A stretch of 55,379 bases of DNA from Paraburkholderia terricola (GCF_900142195.1 NZ_FRAB01000043.1:1-55379), one strand, 5' to 3'; shown: positions 17,917 through 27,061, numbered from the stretch's first letter. Notes: a model not told the origin generated them from the sequence alone. A program made the numbers and translations.

Positions 17917-18568
17917 AGAGCAATTTGACCTGATCGTCTTCGACTGGGACGGGACGCTGATGGATTCGACCGCTCACATTACGCGCAGCATCCAGGCGGC
18001 GTGCCGCGACCTGGGCTTGCCCGTGCCGGCCGACGAGGCCGCGAGCTACGTCATCGGTCTCGGACTGCGCGACGCGCTGCAAATCGCCGCGCCCACGCTC
18101 GATCCGGTGGAGTATCCGCGTCTCGCCGAGCGCTACCGCTTCCATTATCTGGTCAAGGATCAGACCACCGAGCTGTTCGTCGGCGTGCGCGAGATGCTGC
18201 AGGAATTGCGCGACCAAGGTTATCTGCTGGCCGTGGCGACGGGCAAGAGCCGCGTCGGGCTGAACCGCGCGCTCGACCAGTCGCGCCTGACCAGCCTGTT
18301 CGACGGTACGCGCTGCGCGGACGAAACCTTTTCGAAGCCGCATCCGGCCATGCTGCACGAACTCACGCGCGAACTGGGGCAGGACCCGCTGCGCACAGTG
18401 ATGGTCGGCGATACCACGCACGATCTGCAAATGGCGATCAATGCGGGCGTCGCCGGCATCGGCGTGACTTACGGCGCGCATCCGGCGGGCTCCTTGAGCG
18501 CTTTGTCGCCGAAATTCGTCGCCTCCAGCGTCAGTGTGCTGTCCGGTTGGCTGCGAGAGAACGCATGA
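17909..18568 (+). CDS. HAD-IA family hydrolase (phosphoglycolate phosphatase-like)
   Basis: 219-aa haloacid dehalogenase-type phosphatase. Motif I is FDWDGTLMDS (residues 11-20, nucleophile Asp and acid Asp), motif II VATGKSRVG, motif III Lys in FSKPHPAML and motif IV VGDTTHDLQMA. The cap domain lies between motifs I and II. Layout resembles phosphoglycolate phosphatases, but the substrate is not provable. GGAG lies 12 bases before the ATG at 17909, which overlaps the rluC end by 8 bases. Its stop overlaps the next start (ATGA). Confidence 0.9.
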   Translation: MAREQFDLIVFDWDGTLMDSTAHITRSIQAACRDLGLPVPADEAASYVIGLGLRDALQIAAPTLDPVEYPRLAERYRFHYLVKDQTTELFVGVREMLQELRDQGYLLAVATGKSRVGLNRALDQSRLTSLFDGTRCADETFSKPHPAMLHELTRELGQDPLRTVMVGDTTHDLQMAINAGVAGIGVTYGAHPAGSLSALSPKFVASSVSVLSGWLRENA

Positions 18569-18966
18569 GTGCGGGCGTGGCTGAGGCGGCGCAAGCTGTC
18601 CGCGTGTGCGCCGCTGACGAACTGTTGGACGGCGGCGCTGGCGTGCGCCGCGCCGCGCGGCTCGCGAACGACGAGGTCGTGGTGTTTTTTGTTCGCTACG
18701 ACGGCCGCGCCTACGGTTATCTGAACCGCTGCGCCCACGTGCCGATGGAGCTCGACTGGGCCGAGGGACAGTTCTTCGAATCGTCAGGTTTATACTTGAT
18801 GTGCGCTACACATGGCGCGATTTACGCGCCCGATACGGGCAAATGCGTCGGTGGCCCCTGCCGCGGCGGCAGATTACGCCCCGTCCAAGTGGAAGAACGC
18901 GATACGCCCGAAGGCCGTGCCGTATTCTGGCTGCCGGACGGCGAACTGCGCCCCCTCATGCCCTGA
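18565..18966 (+). CDS. Rieske [2Fe-2S] domain protein
   Basis: 133-aa protein that is essentially one Rieske domain. The ligands Cys56 and His58 (RCAHVPMELDW) and Cys80 and His83 (CATHGA) follow the CxH...CxxH pattern, with the Pro-loop-like GPCRGG later. No catalytic domain is attached, so it is a small ferredoxin-like or accessory Rieske protein of unknown partner. The ATG overlaps the HAD gene stop by four bases, and sppA starts 26 bases after its stop, so the four genes from rluC to sppA look like one transcription unit. Confidence 0.9.
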   Translation: MSAGVAEAAQAVRVCAADELLDGGAGVRRAARLANDEVVVFFVRYDGRAYGYLNRCAHVPMELDWAEGQFFESSGLYLMCATHGAIYAPDTGKCVGGPCRGGRLRPVQVEERDTPEGRAVFWLPDGELRPLMP

Positions 18967-18991
18967 TTCCCTTCTCTTTCCATTGCACCGC

Positions 18992-19996
18992 ATGTCCGAC
19001 AATTTGACTCCCGAGCCGAAGGAACCCTCCCTGACTGGCCGCCCCCGTACCTCCGCCGATGAGCCGGGCTGGGAGCGCGCCGCGCTCGAACGCATTGCGC
19101 TCGCGGCGATCCACGAACAGCGCGCGGCGCGCCGCTGGAAGATCTTCTTCCGTTTCATCTTTCTGGCCGTCGTGCTGCTTGCCGTCTGGGGTCTGTTCGA
19201 TTTTTCCGGCGACAAGGTTGCCGTCGCGGGACGCCACACGGCGATGATCGCACTCGACGGCGAAATCTCCGCCGATACCACCGCGAACGCCGAAGACGTT
19301 GCAACCGCCTTGCGAAGCGCGTTCAACGACTCCGGCACGGCCGGCGTGATCCTGCGCTGCAACAGTCCGGGCGGAAGTCCGGTGCAGGCGGGCATCATTT
19401 ATAGCGAGATTCGCCGGTTGCGCGCCAAGCATCCGTCCACTCCGCTGTACGTCGTGGTGGGAGATATGTGCGCGTCCGGCGGTTACTACGCGGCCGCGGC
19501 GGCCGACAAGATCTACGTGGACAAGGCGAGCATCGTCGGCTCGATCGGCGTGCTGATGGATAGCTTTGGCTTCACCGGCCTGATGGACAAGCTGGGGGTC
19601 CAGCGGCGACTGCGCACGTCCGGTGAGAACAAGGGCTTTTTCGATCCGTTCTCGCCGGAAACGCCGAAGATGGATCAGCATGCGCAGGAGTTGCTCGACC
19701 AGATTCACGCGCAGTTCATCGAGGCGGTGCGCGAGGGCCGCGGCAAGCGCCTTCATGAAACGCCGGACATGTTCTCTGGCCTGTTCTGGACGGGTCAGAA
19801 AAGCGTCGAACTGGGTCTTGCCGACGGTTTTGGCGATGCCAATTTCGTCGCACGCGACATCATCAAGGCGCCGGATATCGTCGACTACACGGTGAAGGAA
19901 AGCATCACGGACCGCGTCGCGCGGAAGTTCGGCGCGGCGGTCGGCAGCGGCGCCGTGCATGCGATGGCGTTGGGCGGGAAGTTCAACCTGCGGTGA
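18992..19996 (+). CDS. sppA: Signal peptide peptidase SppA (S49 family, short form)
   Basis: 334-aa membrane-anchored peptidase degrading cleaved signal peptides. A cytoplasmic N-terminus of about 50 residues and one membrane span (about 51-69, IFFRFIFLAVVLLAVWGLF) precede the S49 domain. The catalytic Ser162 sits in DMCASGGYY; Lys214 (GENKG), 52 residues later, fits the Ser/Lys dyad spacing of the short SppA class. GSIGVLMDSFGF is also conserved. The single-domain length is unlike the 600-residue tandem E. coli enzyme. A bidirectional terminator follows directly. Confidence 0.93.
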   Translation: MSDNLTPEPKEPSLTGRPRTSADEPGWERAALERIALAAIHEQRAARRWKIFFRFIFLAVVLLAVWGLFDFSGDKVAVAGRHTAMIALDGEISADTTANAEDVATALRSAFNDSGTAGVILRCNSPGGSPVQAGIIYSEIRRLRAKHPSTPLYVVVGDMCASGGYYAAAAADKIYVDKASIVGSIGVLMDSFGFTGLMDKLGVQRRLRTSGENKGFFDPFSPETPKMDQHAQELLDQIHAQFIEAVREGRGKRLHETPDMFSGLFWTGQKSVELGLADGFGDANFVARDIIKAPDIVDYTVKESITDRVARKFGAAVGSGAVHAMALGGKFNLR

Positions 19997-20005
19997 TCCG
20001 TTGTG

Positions 20006-20042
20006 AAAAAAGCCCTGCGCAATGCGATTGCGCAGGGCTTTT
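20006..20042. terminator. Bidirectional terminator between sppA and the RsmI-like gene
   Basis: The strong stem AGCCCTGCGCAAT / ATTGCGCAGGGCT has an A-run on its left and a T-run on its right, so it can stop transcripts from both converging genes. Confidence 0.9.
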
Positions 20043-20052
20043 GCGTGTGAGC

Positions 20053-20772
20053 TTAGACGGCCAGAATGAGGAAGATTGCCGGCCGCTTGTGCAGATCGAG
20101 CGCTGACTTCTTCTTCCAGTCGGCCACGCTGTGGCTGGCGATGGTTTCCGTCTCCAACGTCAGATCGACTGCGACGCAAACGAGCGTCGACGGCGCGCAC
20201 GTCGCCAGCACGGTGTCTAGCAGCGCACGATTCCGATATGGCGTTTCGATAAAAATCTGCGTTTGCTTACCCTTGCGCGATTGCAGTTCGAGTTCCCTCA
20301 GGCGCTTGGCGCGCTCGGTGGGCTCGACCGGCAAGTAGCCGTGAAACGCAAAACTCTGGCCGTTCAGGCCGGAAGCCATCAAGGCCAGCAGAATCGAACT
20401 GGGTCCGACAAACGGCACGACTTTCACGCCGCGCTCATGCGCGCGGCGCACCAGCAGCGCGCCAGGGTCCGCGACCGCCGGACAGCCGGCTTCGGAGACG
20501 AGGCCCGCGTCGGTGCCCGCCAGGAGCGGCGCGAGCAGCTTGTCGATCTCGCCAGCCGGCGTGTTGACGTTCAGTTCGCGAATTTCGATTTCCTGAATCG
20601 GCCGTTCGGTGCCGACTTTCTTCAGGAAAGCGCGGGTGGTTTTCGCGTTTTCGCCAATGTAGTAGTGCAGCGACGCCGCGCGGGCGCGCACCGGCGCCGG
20701 CAGGACGGCGTCGAGCGCGTCGGCGTCGCCTTCGCCGAGCGTGTTCGGGATCAGATAAAGGGTGCCGGTCAT
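20053..20772 (-). CDS. SAM-dependent methyltransferase, tetrapyrrole-methylase fold (RsmI-like)
   Basis: 239-aa protein. The N-terminus GTLYLIPNTLGE and the segments YYIGENAKTTRAFLKK, GLVSEAGCPAVADPG and VPFVGPSSILLALMASGLNGQ match the fold shared by RsmI (16S rRNA 2'-O-methylcytidine 1402) and cobalamin methylases. The nucleic-acid target is uncertain because beta-proteobacteria often carry a second paralogue besides true RsmI. Its start overlaps the Maf stop (ATGA), giving a two-gene operon. Confidence 0.85.
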   Translation of the reverse strand: MTGTLYLIPNTLGEGDADALDAVLPAPVRARAASLHYYIGENAKTTRAFLKKVGTERPIQEIEIRELNVNTPAGEIDKLLAPLLAGTDAGLVSEAGCPAVADPGALLVRRAHERGVKVVPFVGPSSILLALMASGLNGQSFAFHGYLPVEPTERAKRLRELELQSRKGKQTQIFIETPYRNRALLDTVLATCAPSTLVCVAVDLTLETETIASHSVADWKKKSALDLHKRPAIFLILAV

Positions 20773-21386
20773 TGCGCCCCCAGGAGTGGAAAGTCCACCG
20801 CGAGCAGCATGCGCGACAGTGCGATCAACGGCAGGCCGACGAGTGCCGTCGGGTCGTCGGAATGAATGGCCTCGAGCAACGCGATGCCGAGTCCCTCGGA
20901 TTTTGCGCTGCCCGCGACGTCGTAAGGCGTTTCCGCCCGCAGATAGGCGTCCAGCGCGGCGTCCGGCAGATCGCGGAACCGCACGCGGGTCATCACGTCG
21001 GCCGTCTGCGCTGCTGCCGAGCGGCTATCGAATAGGCACAGCGCGCTGTGGAACAGCACTTCGCGGCCGCGCATCGCCCGCAACTGCGCGAGCGCGTTTT
21101 CGTGCGTGCCGGGTTTGCCGATCTGCAAGCCGTCGTAGGTGGCGACCTGGTCCGAGCCGATCACGAGCGCGGCCTCGCCGGCGGGGAGTCCCGCCGCCAC
21201 CGCGCGAGCCTTCGCCTCGGCGAGCCGCAGCGCAGTGATGTCGGGTGTTTCGCCAGCGAAGGCTGTTTCGTCGATTGCGGGCACGGCGACGTCGAACGGC
21301 ACGCGCAGGCGTTCCAGCAGTTCGCGGCGATACGGCGAACTGGACGCCAGAATCAGGCGCGGCGGGCGATTGGGGGAATCTGGCAT
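20769..21386 (-). CDS. Maf family nucleoside triphosphate pyrophosphatase (YceF type)
   Basis: 205-aa house-cleaning pyrophosphatase. The N-terminal LILASSSPYRRELLERL (phosphate-binding S/R/K motif), IDETAFAGETP, VIGSDQVATYDG with the metal-binding Asp, and IGKPGTHENALAQL are all present. The E. coli YceF branch prefers m7GTP; that specificity is inferred from overall resemblance and from its closeness to yceD and rpmF. The ATG at 21386 is used; a TTG two codons earlier is possible. It is divergent from yceD. Confidence 0.9.
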   Translation of the reverse strand: MPDSPNRPPRLILASSSPYRRELLERLRVPFDVAVPAIDETAFAGETPDITALRLAEAKARAVAAGLPAGEAALVIGSDQVATYDGLQIGKPGTHENALAQLRAMRGREVLFHSALCLFDSRSAAAQTADVMTRVRFRDLPDAALDAYLRAETPYDVAGSAKSEGLGIALLEAIHSDDPTALVGLPLIALSRMLLAVDFPLLGAQ

Positions 21387-21598
21387 GGTCAACCAACGGC
21401 TAGAGAGGCGGGACGTACGGGCTTGCGCGGAACTCGCGCGTGTACGGGCTTAAGTGTTTGACTCAAAAAGACAAAACGGATATGATTTTGGGCTTTTCAT
21501 CGGTATGCTATTGCGCGGGCGGGCTTTTTTACAGAGTTCGCGGGCTGCAATATAAACCCGGTTATCCCGGCGAAATCCTTGCCGACGCAGGAGCGCAC

Positions 21599-22243
21599 AT
21601 GACTCAACATCCTGGCAACCCTGCTGGTCTGTCCGACCCGCATGAGCTCGATCTGTTCGAATTTGCGCGGAGTGGGCGGCAGGCCGCAGGTGTCGTGCGC
21701 GTCTCGCAACTGCCGCGCATGTTAAACGAAGTCCCGGCAGAAGCGCCAGATCGCGATACCGCGTTCACCTGGCAAGCCGAAGGGGCGACGCAGCCGGAAT
21801 TGCAGGATGACGGCACCGAGGGTCCCCAGCCTTATTTGAGGATGGCGGTTCACGGCGCGGCATGGCTCGAATGTCAGCGGTGCATGACACCGTATTCGCA
21901 GGCGTTCAATGTCGATGCAACTTACCGGATCGTCAGCACCGAGGCGGAAGCCGAAGAGTTTCCGCTCGACGAGGATGAAGTCGAGGTGATCGTCGGCTCG
22001 CGCCAGTTCGATCTCATCGACTTGATCGAAGAAGAGTTGCTGCTTTCCTTGCCGCTCGTGCCCAAGCACGAGGTCTGCCCCGAAGTGCACGAGAGCCTCG
22101 TCTCTGGTGTGGCCGGTGCGGAAGGCGAGGGCGACGAGAGCGCGCAGGACGAGGCTGATGCGGGCGGCGAACCCGAACGGCCCAATCCGTTCGCGGCGCT
22201 CAAGGATCTCAAGCGCGGCGAGCCGGACGACAAGAAGCACTGA
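21599..22243 (+). CDS. yceD: YceD/DUF177 family protein
   Basis: 214-aa protein of the DUF177 family, which in bacteria and plastids supports large ribosomal subunit (23S rRNA) accumulation. The CxxC motif in WLECQRCMTPY (residues 95-98 region) and the acidic DEDEVEVIVGSRQFDLIDLIEEELLLSLPLVPKHEVC block are diagnostic. AGGAG stands 6 bases before the ATG at 21599. The acidic, low-complexity C-terminal third (about 165-205) is longer than in E. coli. It is followed 101 bases later by rpmF, the classical yceD-rpmF-plsX-fab order. Confidence 0.92.
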   Translation: MTQHPGNPAGLSDPHELDLFEFARSGRQAAGVVRVSQLPRMLNEVPAEAPDRDTAFTWQAEGATQPELQDDGTEGPQPYLRMAVHGAAWLECQRCMTPYSQAFNVDATYRIVSTEAEAEEFPLDEDEVEVIVGSRQFDLIDLIEEELLLSLPLVPKHEVCPEVHESLVSGVAGAEGEGDESAQDEADAGGEPERPNPFAALKDLKRGEPDDKKH

Positions 22244-22344
22244 TCAGTTGCATGGGAGCGCGATGCGGGCGCCTTGGCCATTTGGCCAGTGGCGGAGACC
22301 GGATCGGGCTGTGTTAGAATTCGGAAAATTTTTAGGAGTTAGTC

Positions 22345-22524
22345 ATGGCAGTTCAACAAAATAAGAAGTCGCCGTCGAAGCGCGGCATGCACCGTTCGCA
22401 CGATTTCCTGACGGCAGCGCCGTTGGCAGTGGAGCCGAGCACGGGCGAAGTGCATCTGCGTCACCACGTTAGCCCGAACGGCTACTATCGCGGCAAGAAA
22501 GTCGTCAAGACGAAGAACGACTAA
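22345..22524 (+). CDS. rpmF: 50S ribosomal protein L32
   Basis: 59-aa protein beginning [20 protein letters not shown] and ending VVKTKND. It is the normal bL32 length. It lacks the CxxC pairs of zinc-binding L32, so it is the zinc-independent form. A strong TAGGAG lies about 7 bases before the ATG. Placed between yceD and plsX as in most proteobacteria. An intrinsic terminator follows 78 bases later. Confidence 0.97.
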
Positions 22525-22601
22525 TCGTTTCACTGCGTTGCGCCCCTTGGCGTTTCGCGTGGCGATCGGCTCGCTTGACATTTTCCCGGCTCGGCAAAAA
22601 G

Positions 22602-22625
22602 GCGGCATTCAACTGCCGCTTTTTT
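22602..22625 (+). terminator. Rho-independent terminator after rpmF
   Basis: Stem GCGGCA (22602-22607) / TGCCGC (22614-22619), 6-base loop, then six T residues. It likely uncouples the ribosomal protein transcript from the plsX-fab genes, at least in part. Confidence 0.85.
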
Positions 22626-22696
22626 GTGTCGATCGCAGTTGGCGCTTTGGCACCTGCCGCGATCCCAAGCAGGGTGCCTGAAATTCGTCGCACTCC

Positions 22697-23803
22697 ATGA
22701 CAGTAAAGCTCACGATAGATTGCATGGGAGGCGACCACGGCCCGTCCGTGACCGTTCCCGCTGCCGTCAGCTTCGTTCGTTCGCATCCCGACGCGCAACT
22801 GCTGCTCGTCGGCATTGAAACTGCGATTCGTGCGCAGCTCAAGAAGCTGAAGGCTCAGGACCTGCCGGCGCTGACCGTCGTGCCCGCTTCCGAGATCGTC
22901 GCCATGGACGATCCGGTCGAAGTCGCGCTGCGCAAGAAAAAAGACTCGTCCATGCGCGTGGCGCTCAATCGCGTCAAGGAAGGCGAGGCGCAAGCCTGTA
23001 TTTCCGCTGGCAACACCGGCGCGCTGATGGCGGTCTCGCGTTACGTGCTGAAAACGCTCTCGGGCATCGAACGCCCGGCGATCGCGTCGGCATTGCCCAA
23101 TCCCAATGGCTACACGATGATGCTCGACCTGGGCGCCAACGTCGACTGCGAGCCGCAGCATCTGCTGCAGTTCGCGGAGATGGGGCACGCGCTCGTGTCG
23201 GCGCTCGAGGGCCGCGACCGGCCCACCATCGGCCTGCTCAACATCGGTGAAGAAGTCATCAAGGGCAACGACACCATCAAACGTGCCGGCGAATTGCTGC
23301 GCGCGAGTACACTTAACTTTCACGGCAACGTTGAAGGCAACGACATCTTCAAGGGCACGGTCGACGTGATCGTCTGCGACGGTTTTGTCGGCAACGTCGC
23401 GCTCAAGACGTCGGAAGGCCTCGCGCAGATGCTCTCCAACATCATCAAGGAAGAGTTCGGCCGTTCGTGGCTCACGAAGGTGATGGCGGTGCTCGCATTG
23501 CCGGTGTTGATGCGCTTCAAGAAGCGCGTCGATCATCGGCAATACAATGGGGCCGCGCTGCTCGGCTTGCGCGGGCTGGTCATCAAAAGCCACGGTTCGG
23601 CGGACGCCTATGCGTTTGAGTGGGCTATCAAACGCGGGTATGATGCCGTCAAAAACGGCGTGCTGGAACGCCTTGCGCGAGCAATGGAGGAGAACGCGGG
23701 TTCTCTGGAACAGGCCGCGCGCGAAGCAAGCGGTGCGGGTCACGCAAGCCCGATCGCAGGCCAGCCGGCCGAGCCCTACGCTGCGCAATCCTCGAAGGCA
23801 TAA
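22697..23803 (+). CDS. plsX: Phosphate acyltransferase PlsX
   Basis: 368-aa enzyme converting acyl-ACP and phosphate to acyl-phosphate, the donor for PlsY in phospholipid synthesis. MTVKLTIDCMGGDHGPSVTV at the start, CISAGNTGALMA, MMLDLGANVDCEPQHLLQFA and GDTIKRAG/VVCDGFVGN-type segments are family hallmarks. The tail from about residue 335 is Ala-rich and variable. Its TAA shares a base with the fabH ATG (TAATG), indicating translational coupling. Confidence 0.96.
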   Translation: MTVKLTIDCMGGDHGPSVTVPAAVSFVRSHPDAQLLLVGIETAIRAQLKKLKAQDLPALTVVPASEIVAMDDPVEVALRKKKDSSMRVALNRVKEGEAQACISAGNTGALMAVSRYVLKTLSGIERPAIASALPNPNGYTMMLDLGANVDCEPQHLLQFAEMGHALVSALEGRDRPTIGLLNIGEEVIKGNDTIKRAGELLRASTLNFHGNVEGNDIFKGTVDVIVCDGFVGNVALKTSEGLAQMLSNIIKEEFGRSWLTKVMAVLALPVLMRFKKRVDHRQYNGAALLGLRGLVIKSHGSADAYAFEWAIKRGYDAVKNGVLERLARAMEENAGSLEQAAREASGAGHASPIAGQPAEPYAAQSSKA

Positions 23804-24792
23804 TGGCTCAATCGACAATTTATTCCCGCGTGCTGGGCACCGGCAGCTACCTGCCACCCGCGCGCGTCACCAATCAGGATCTGGCGGACCGTCTCGCCAG
23901 GCAGGGCGTCGAGACGAGCGACGAATGGATCGTTGCCCGCACGGGCATCCACGCGCGCCACTTCGCGGAGCCTGACGTCGCCACCAGCGATCTGGCGTTG
24001 TTCGCCTCGCAGCGCGCGATCGAGGCGGCCGACATCGATCCGCAGTCCATCGATCTGATCATTGTTGCAACGTCCACGCCCGACTTCGTGTTTCCGAGTA
24101 CCGCGTGTCTGTTGCAAAACAAGCTCGGCATCAAGAACCACGGCGCCGCGTTCGACGTACAGGCGGTCTGTTCCGGCTTCGCCTATGCGGTCGCGATGGC
24201 GGACAGCCTGATTCGCGGCGGCCAGCATCACACGGCACTGGTGGTCGGCGCGGAGACCTTCTCGCGCATTCTCGATTTCAACGACCGCACGACCTGCGTG
24301 CTGTTCGGCGACGGCGCGGGCGCGGTGATTCTGCAAGCGTCCGAAGAACCGGGCGTACTCGCTAGCGCATTGCATGCGGACGGCAGCTATTCGAACATTC
24401 TTTGCACGCCGGGTAACGTGAACGGCGGCATAGTGGCCGGCAGCGCGTTTCTTCATATGGACGGTCAGGCGGTATTCAAGCTCGCCGTCAACGTGCTCGA
24501 AAAGGTCGCGGTCGAGGCGCTCGAGAAAGCCAATCTGTCGGCCGAGCAGATCGATTGGCTGATTCCGCATCAGGCCAATATCCGCATCATGCAAAGCACC
24601 TGCCGCAAGCTCCACTTGCCGCAGGAACGCATGGTCGTCACGGTGGGCGAGCACGGCAACACGTCGGCTGCGTCCATTCCGCTCGCATTCGACGTCGCGG
24701 TGCGCGACGGCCGCATCAAGCGCGGCCAGAACGTGCTGATCGAAGGCGTCGGCGGCGGCTTCACCTGGGCCGCGTCGGTTATCCGCTACTGA
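23803..24792 (+). CDS. fabH: Beta-ketoacyl-ACP synthase III FabH
   Basis: 329-aa condensing enzyme that starts fatty-acid synthesis from acetyl-CoA and malonyl-ACP. The catalytic Cys123 is in QAVCSGFAYA, His in IPHQANIRIM and Asn in EHGNTSAASIP, the full C-H-N triad. GVGGGFTWAASVIRY ends the protein as in other FabH. It starts at the plsX stop and is followed 79 bases later by fabD; that gap contains a 7-bp stem with a TTTG loop (24811-24828). Confidence 0.96.
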   Translation: MAQSTIYSRVLGTGSYLPPARVTNQDLADRLARQGVETSDEWIVARTGIHARHFAEPDVATSDLALFASQRAIEAADIDPQSIDLIIVATSTPDFVFPSTACLLQNKLGIKNHGAAFDVQAVCSGFAYAVAMADSLIRGGQHHTALVVGAETFSRILDFNDRTTCVLFGDGAGAVILQASEEPGVLASALHADGSYSNILCTPGNVNGGIVAGSAFLHMDGQAVFKLAVNVLEKVAVEALEKANLSAEQIDWLIPHQANIRIMQSTCRKLHLPQERMVVTVGEHGNTSAASIPLAFDVAVRDGRIKRGQNVLIEGVGGGFTWAASVIRY

Positions 24793-24871
24793 TAGCGACG
24801 ACGAACCACGGGCGCCGTTTGCGGCGCCGTCGCGGCTACCCACATCTGATCAAACCGATTTTGGGGACGAT

Positions 24872-25807
24872 ATGAAATTTGCGTTCGTTTTTCCTGGGCA
24901 AGGTTCGCAGTCGGTCGGCATGCTCAATGCATTCGCCGATCACGCGGTCGTGCGTGAAACGGTTCAGGAAGCATCCGACGCGCTCAATCAGGACATCGGC
25001 AAACTGATCGCCGAGGGTCCCGCCGAAGATCTCAATCTCACCACCAACACGCAACCCGTCATGCTCATCGCGGCATACGCGATTTATCGCGCATGGCAGG
25101 CGGCGGGCGGTCCCAAACCCGCGATCGTCGCTGGTCACAGCCTCGGCGAATACACGGCGCTGGTCGCGGCCGGCGCGCTCGCGTTTCGCGATGCCGTGCC
25201 GCTCGTGCGTTTTCGCGCGCAAGCCATGCAAACGGCGGTGCCCGTCGGTGAGGGCGGCATGGCCGCGATTCTCGGCCTCGACGACGACGCGGTGCGCGCG
25301 GTGTGCGCGGAAGCGTCGGTGGCGGGCGTCGTCGAGGCGGTCAATTTCAATGCGCCGGCGCAAGTCGTGATCGCCGGTCACAAGGCCGCGATCGAAAAAG
25401 CTTGTGAGATCGCGAAGGCGAAGGGCGCAAAGCGCGCATTGCCGCTGGCGGTGTCGGCGCCGTTCCACTCGTCGCTGCTCAAGCCGGCGTCGGATCAATT
25501 GCGGGAATATCTGGCAAGCGTCAATGTGCAAGTGCCGTCGATTCCCGTAATCAACAACGTCGACGTCGCGGTGGTCAACGAACCGGCCAAAATCAAGGAT
25601 GCGCTGGTGCGTCAGGCGGCCGGCGCGGTGCGTTGGGTCGAAAGCGTTCAGGCGATGGCGGCGCAGGGCGTCACGCATGTGATCGAATGCGGGCCGGGCA
25701 AGGTCCTTGCGGGATTGACCAAGCGAATCGACGGCAACCTGGTCGGCGCGTCGGTGTTCGATCCGGCCTCGCTCGACGAGACGCTCAAGCTGGTGACGGC
25801 GGGCTGA
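24872..25807 (+). CDS. fabD: Malonyl-CoA:ACP transacylase FabD
   Basis: 311-aa acyltransferase loading malonate on ACP. FAFVFPGQGSQSVGM opens the protein, Ser90 sits in the GHSLGEYTAL nucleophile elbow, an Arg lies in PLVRFRAQAMQ, and the His in VSAPFHSSLL completes the dyad. GGGGA precedes the ATG. Typical length. Confidence 0.96.
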   Translation: MKFAFVFPGQGSQSVGMLNAFADHAVVRETVQEASDALNQDIGKLIAEGPAEDLNLTTNTQPVMLIAAYAIYRAWQAAGGPKPAIVAGHSLGEYTALVAAGALAFRDAVPLVRFRAQAMQTAVPVGEGGMAAILGLDDDAVRAVCAEASVAGVVEAVNFNAPAQVVIAGHKAAIEKACEIAKAKGAKRALPLAVSAPFHSSLLKPASDQLREYLASVNVQVPSIPVINNVDVAVVNEPAKIKDALVRQAAGAVRWVESVQAMAAQGVTHVIECGPGKVLAGLTKRIDGNLVGASVFDPASLDETLKLVTAG

Positions 25808-25880
25808 TCGCCGCGTCATCACCGCCAGAACTCCACATCAAGAACCAATCAGCCCTTCGAAAGGGTATCCGGACCGACAG

Positions 25881-26630
25881 ATGGACAAGACTCTCGACAA
25901 GCAGATCGCAATCGTGACGGGCGCCTCGCGCGGCATCGGCCGTGCGATCGCGCTGGAACTGGCGCGCCAGGGCGCGACCGTGATCGGCACGGCGACCAGC
26001 GAAAGCGGCGCGACCGCCATCACCGAAGCCTTCAAGGCAGCCGGCGTGAACGGCCGCGGCGCGGTGCTCAACGTGAACGACGCGGCCGCAGCCGAGGCGT
26101 TGATCGACGGCACGGTGAAGGAATTCGGCGCGCTGCACGTGCTGGTGAACAACGCCGGCATCACGCAGGACCAACTTGCAATGCGCATGAAGGACGACGA
26201 CTGGGACGCGGTGATCGACACCAATCTCAAGTCGGTGTTCCGCCTGTCGCGGGCGGTGCTGCGTCCGATGATGAAGGCGAAGGGCGGCCGCATCATCAAC
26301 ATCACGTCCGTGGTCGGGTCGGCCGGCAACCCGGGGCAGGTCAACTACGCTGCCGCGAAAGCGGGCGTCGCGGGCATGGCACGCGCGCTCGCGCGCGAGA
26401 TCGGCAGCCGCGGCATCACCGTGAATTGCGTGGCGCCGGGCTTCATCGACACCGACATGACCAAGAGTCTGCCGGAAGAGCAGCAAACCGTGCTGAAGAC
26501 GCAGATTCCGCTCGGCCGCCTCGGTAGTCCCGAAGACATCGCGCACGCGGTCGCATTCCTCGCGTCGCCGCAAGCCGGCTACATCACCGGCACGACATTG
26601 CATGTGAACGGCGGAATGTACATGTCGTAA
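25881..26630 (+). CDS. fabG: 3-oxoacyl-ACP reductase FabG
   Basis: 249-aa short-chain dehydrogenase/reductase, NADPH-dependent. TGASRGIGRAIA (residues 13-24) is the cofactor loop, NNAG follows, the catalytic residues are Ser143, Tyr156 and Lys160 (YAAAK), and the C-terminus is GGMYMS. Position between fabD and acpP makes the fatty-acid role secure. Confidence 0.96.
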   Translation: MDKTLDKQIAIVTGASRGIGRAIALELARQGATVIGTATSESGATAITEAFKAAGVNGRGAVLNVNDAAAAEALIDGTVKEFGALHVLVNNAGITQDQLAMRMKDDDWDAVIDTNLKSVFRLSRAVLRPMMKAKGGRIINITSVVGSAGNPGQVNYAAAKAGVAGMARALAREIGSRGITVNCVAPGFIDTDMTKSLPEEQQTVLKTQIPLGRLGSPEDIAHAVAFLASPQAGYITGTTLHVNGGMYMS

Positions 26631-26677
26631 CCAAATTCGGTTACTATCCGCGCCTTGATGCGTTTGCAAAAGCGTAA

Positions 26678-26738
26678 GGCGCATGCCTTGACAGGAACCC
26701 GATGCGCCGCTTTTTTGCCGGGTCAAACCTGATAAAAT
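26678..26738 (+). promoter_or_regulatory. acpP upstream region: hairpin with T-run and promoter-like boxes
   Basis: The stem GGCGCAT (26678-26684) / ATGCGCC (26702-26708) is followed by GC and six Ts, a possible terminator after fabG. Inside it is a perfect TTGACA (26688-26693), exactly 17 bases from TTTTTT (26711-26716), a poor -10. TAAAAT at 26733-26738 is a better -10 for acpP but has no matching -35. An independent start for acpP is likely but exact boxes are uncertain. Confidence 0.4.
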
Positions 26739-26781
26739 GCGCGCACCTGTATTTTTGAACTTCTTTTCCCTTGGAGGGGTA

Positions 26782-27021
26782 ATGGACAATATCGAACAGC
26801 GCGTCAAGAAGATCGTCGCAGAACAACTGGGCGTTGCAGAAGCTGAAATCAAGAACGAAGCTTCGTTCGTGAACGACCTCGGCGCCGACTCGCTCGACAC
26901 CGTTGAACTCGTGATGGCCCTCGAAGACGAATTCGGCATGGAAATTCCGGATGAAGAAGCCGAGAAGATCACCACCGTTCAGCAAGCGATCGACTACGCT
27001 CGCGCGAACGTCAAGGCCTAA
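26782..27021 (+). CDS. acpP: Acyl carrier protein
   Basis: 79-aa acidic four-helix protein carrying acyl chains on 4'-phosphopantetheine. [18 protein letters not shown] opens it; Ser37 in [12 protein letters not shown] is the attachment site for the group added by AcpS (also in this window). TTGGAGGGG precedes the ATG closely, one of the strongest ribosome binding sites here, as expected for a very abundant protein. Confidence 0.98.
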
Positions 27022-27061
27022 GGTCATTCGCGCCTGCGTTTCTGCGTTGGCGGCGTGTGAC

